Assembly: GCA_020350725.1 (NCBI GenBank)
Contig: CP070719.1
Location: forward strand, 187,597-251,596
Source: a bacterium
GTDB taxonomy: Bacteria > BMS3Abin14
DNA: 64,000 nt
Direction of reading: 5' to 3'
Shown: piece after piece, positions 62,431-64,000 of the stretch
Position numbering within the stretch: the first letter of the stretch is position 1
Layout of the letters: each line of letters starts with the position of its first letter
Notes under the pieces: model-generated
What the model was told of the DNA's origin: nothing
Seen by the model: the letters and a program-made list of their open reading frames with translations, nothing else
Database searches by the model: none
Program-made: the position numbers and the translations under genes

Positions 62431-64000
62431 GTGAGGATCTACGTCAGGATCACCAGGACTTTCACCCTGGGAGGAGCGCTGTGGCTCTGGACGCTGCTCC
62501 TCTGCACCACCGCTGTCGGCGGTTCCCTGTCGGGTGGAGTACATGATCTTACAGCCGGCACGGGTGCGCCCCCTCTGTGCGGTGAGTGCCACATACCCCA
62601 CTATTCCCTGGAAAGGGGTATCTGGGCCAGGGACCTGATCCCCGACGCCCAGACCGTGGACGCCCTCTGTCTGGACTGCCACGATCCAGATCGAAGCCTG
62701 CGGCCGAGCACGCCGCCTCCTCCGTCCTGGGCTTCCAAGGCGGCCGATGTCGGTTCCGTCAAGGGTTCCCTGCACGACTTCTCCGACCGGGCATGGGTGA
62801 CACGGGGTGCCTGCTCGGCATGCCACGAGCTGCACCTTCCCAACGCCAGCACCGAGGCCTACCAGGGGAGCCTCTTTCCCACCTCGAGGCTCTGGCTGAG
62901 GGATCTGACCGAGGAGATCACCGGCCTTTACCAGAGACGGAACCTGACTGAATCGGGGAATGTGAGGGCCAATTACCTGGCGGGTGCCACCTCCCTCTGC
63001 TACGACTGTCACTCCGGAGACCTCATCGACGGCGAGCCGGATGTCCTTCTCGGTTTCGCCAACACGCCCCAGGACATCGCCTTCGCCGGCGACCGGCAGG
63101 TCACGCCAGGCGGGGATGCGGGGTATTATGAGCTACCGGACGGCGTGGAACCCAACAGCCCCGGCGACGCACCCACCATGGACCAGGTAGCCGCCTCCCC
63201 CGAGGACTATGTCCCCGGCGGCCATTACGTGAAAACGGACATGGACAACGGGACGGTAACGGACAACTACGAAGTCCGAACGCCGGAGGGAGCGCTCCTT
63301 TACCGTCTCAGCGTGGCCGACAAGCTCCCCTGCGAAGTCTGTCACGATCCCCACCGGGGGGAGCTCAGCAGCGCCGATGACGATGAAGTCTTCTTCCGGC
63401 GACAGATCCTCGCCGGGATGGACACGGTCGTCGAGAACAACGATAACGATTTTTCGGGAATAGCTTTCAAGGCCAGCCCAAACAGCAGGGCCGGCCAGGG
63501 GGTCGGGGAGAACGACGGGACCGGCAGGGAGATGTGCCAGTGGTGCCACGGATCCTCGGACTGGGACGGCTCCACCGGGTCGACCAGCGTCGGCATCAAC
63601 CCCCTTCTCGTCGACACGGCCCCCAATGTCCTGACCCTTTTCGGGATCCGGGTCAGGACAGCCGGCCAGCCGGACGGGTCCACGTCCTTTCCCCCGCCGT
63701 CCACTGTGGGGGCCCATGCCTCCGCCAGCGTCCAGCCCTGCACCGATTGTCACGATCACAACAGCATCAAGCTGACCGGCGGCGGATGCCTCGCCTGTCA
63801 CCAGTCCCCCAAGACCGCCGAGAGGGAGACGCCGGCGGAGGGCACGGCCCTGGGCATCAGTCCGGCCGATTTCGAGGCGGACGGTCACGGCAATCCGTCC
63901 TGGACCCTGCAGTCCGGACGGGAGTGCGAATACTGCCACCTGACCACGGAGGACGGGCATCCGGGCACTGTCCTGGATACGGCCAACAACCCTTACCGCC
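62431..64000 (+). CDS. large multiheme c-type cytochrome, 3' end beyond window
   Basis: 523 codons are visible and the frame is open at the right edge. A signal peptide (GALWLWTLLLCTTAVGGSLS) precedes nine CxxCH sites so far: CGECH, CLDCH, CSACH, CYDCH, CEVCH, CQWCH, CTDCH, CLACH and CEYCH, with long heme-free spacers rich in Asp, Gly and Pro. Such spacing is typical of exported or surface cytochromes with doubled-CxxCH modules. GTG start with GGTGG 5 bases upstream. No membrane anchor is seen in the visible part. Confidence 0.85.
   Translation, partial: MRIYVRITRTFTLGGALWLWTLLLCTTAVGGSLSGGVHDLTAGTGAPPLCGECHIPHYSLERGIWARDLIPDAQTVDALCLDCHDPDRSLRPSTPPPPSWASKAADVGSVKGSLHDFSDRAWVTRGACSACHELHLPNASTEAYQGSLFPTSRLWLRDLTEEITGLYQRRNLTESGNVRANYLAGATSLCYDCHSGDLIDGEPDVLLGFANTPQDIAFAGDRQVTPGGDAGYYELPDGVEPNSPGDAPTMDQVAASPEDYVPGGHYVKTDMDNGTVTDNYEVRTPEGALLYRLSVADKLPCEVCHDPHRGELSSADDDEVFFRRQILAGMDTVVENNDNDFSGIAFKASPNSRAGQGVGENDGTGREMCQWCHGSSDWDGSTGSTSVGINPLLVDTAPNVLTLFGIRVRTAGQPDGSTSFPPPSTVGAHASASVQPCTDCHDHNSIKLTGGGCLACHQSPKTAERETPAEGTALGISPADFEADGHGNPSWTLQSGRECEYCHLTTEDGHPGTVLDTANNPYR

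Noticed and set aside
1-64000. tRNA, rRNA, CRISPR, transposase or phage integration sites
   Set aside because: None recognised on either strand by reading; no regular spacer-repeat pattern and no transposase or integrase motifs.

Overview
The window looks like a piece of a high-GC, Gram-negative, anaerobic respiratory bacterium of the former Deltaproteobacteria (Desulfuromonadota/Desulfobacterota-like). The assignment rests on gene content only: LPS heptose genes, SurA-type periplasmic chaperones, five multiheme c-type cytochrome genes with about 50 heme-attachment motifs, an F0-only atp cluster and a 14-subunit complex I. I could not search a database. No tRNA, rRNA, CRISPR array, insertion sequence or phage gene was seen.

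Region 1-17 kb reads leftward. Upstream to downstream it holds hemL; an atpZ-atpI-atpB-atpE cluster with its own promoter and terminator; an 11-heme cytochrome plus FdnI-like cytochrome b pair; then a Rieske, cytochrome b6, subunit IV, 9-heme and 12-heme cytochrome operon that runs on into rex, gmhA, hldE (C-terminal type), mfd and two SurA/PpiC isomerases, the last cut by the window edge. The two cytochrome operons look like inner-membrane quinol-to-cytochrome conduits, as in the Cbc complexes of Geobacter. The Rieske protein lacks its first histidine ligand.

Region 17.3-39.8 kb is one long rightward nuo operon, nuoABCDEFG then nuoHIJKLMN, with five genes inserted between nuoG and nuoH: a lone cNMP-binding domain, a second NuoE, a 1026-residue NuoF-GltD/NfnB fusion, a second NuoG and a zinc-ribbon TPR protein. 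This second flavin/pyridine-nucleotide module could link NADH, NADPH and ferredoxin or quinone pools and is the most interesting system here.

Region 40-64 kb is mixed: a type III polyketide synthase with a B12-binding radical SAM enzyme, two transporters, slyD, sixA, a PAS histidine kinase, an ABC-F ATPase, a 2-hydroxyacid dehydrogenase, a threonine aldolase, a multiheme cytochrome with one CxxCK site next to a HAMP-like membrane protein, rlmKL, an unusually long class II aldolase, tpx, a hibernation factor fused to a cold-shock domain, a DUF3524 glycosyltransferase, and the start of another large multiheme cytochrome running off the right end.

Starts were chosen from Shine-Dalgarno motifs, ATGA/GTGA overlaps and family length, and often differ from the longest open frame.
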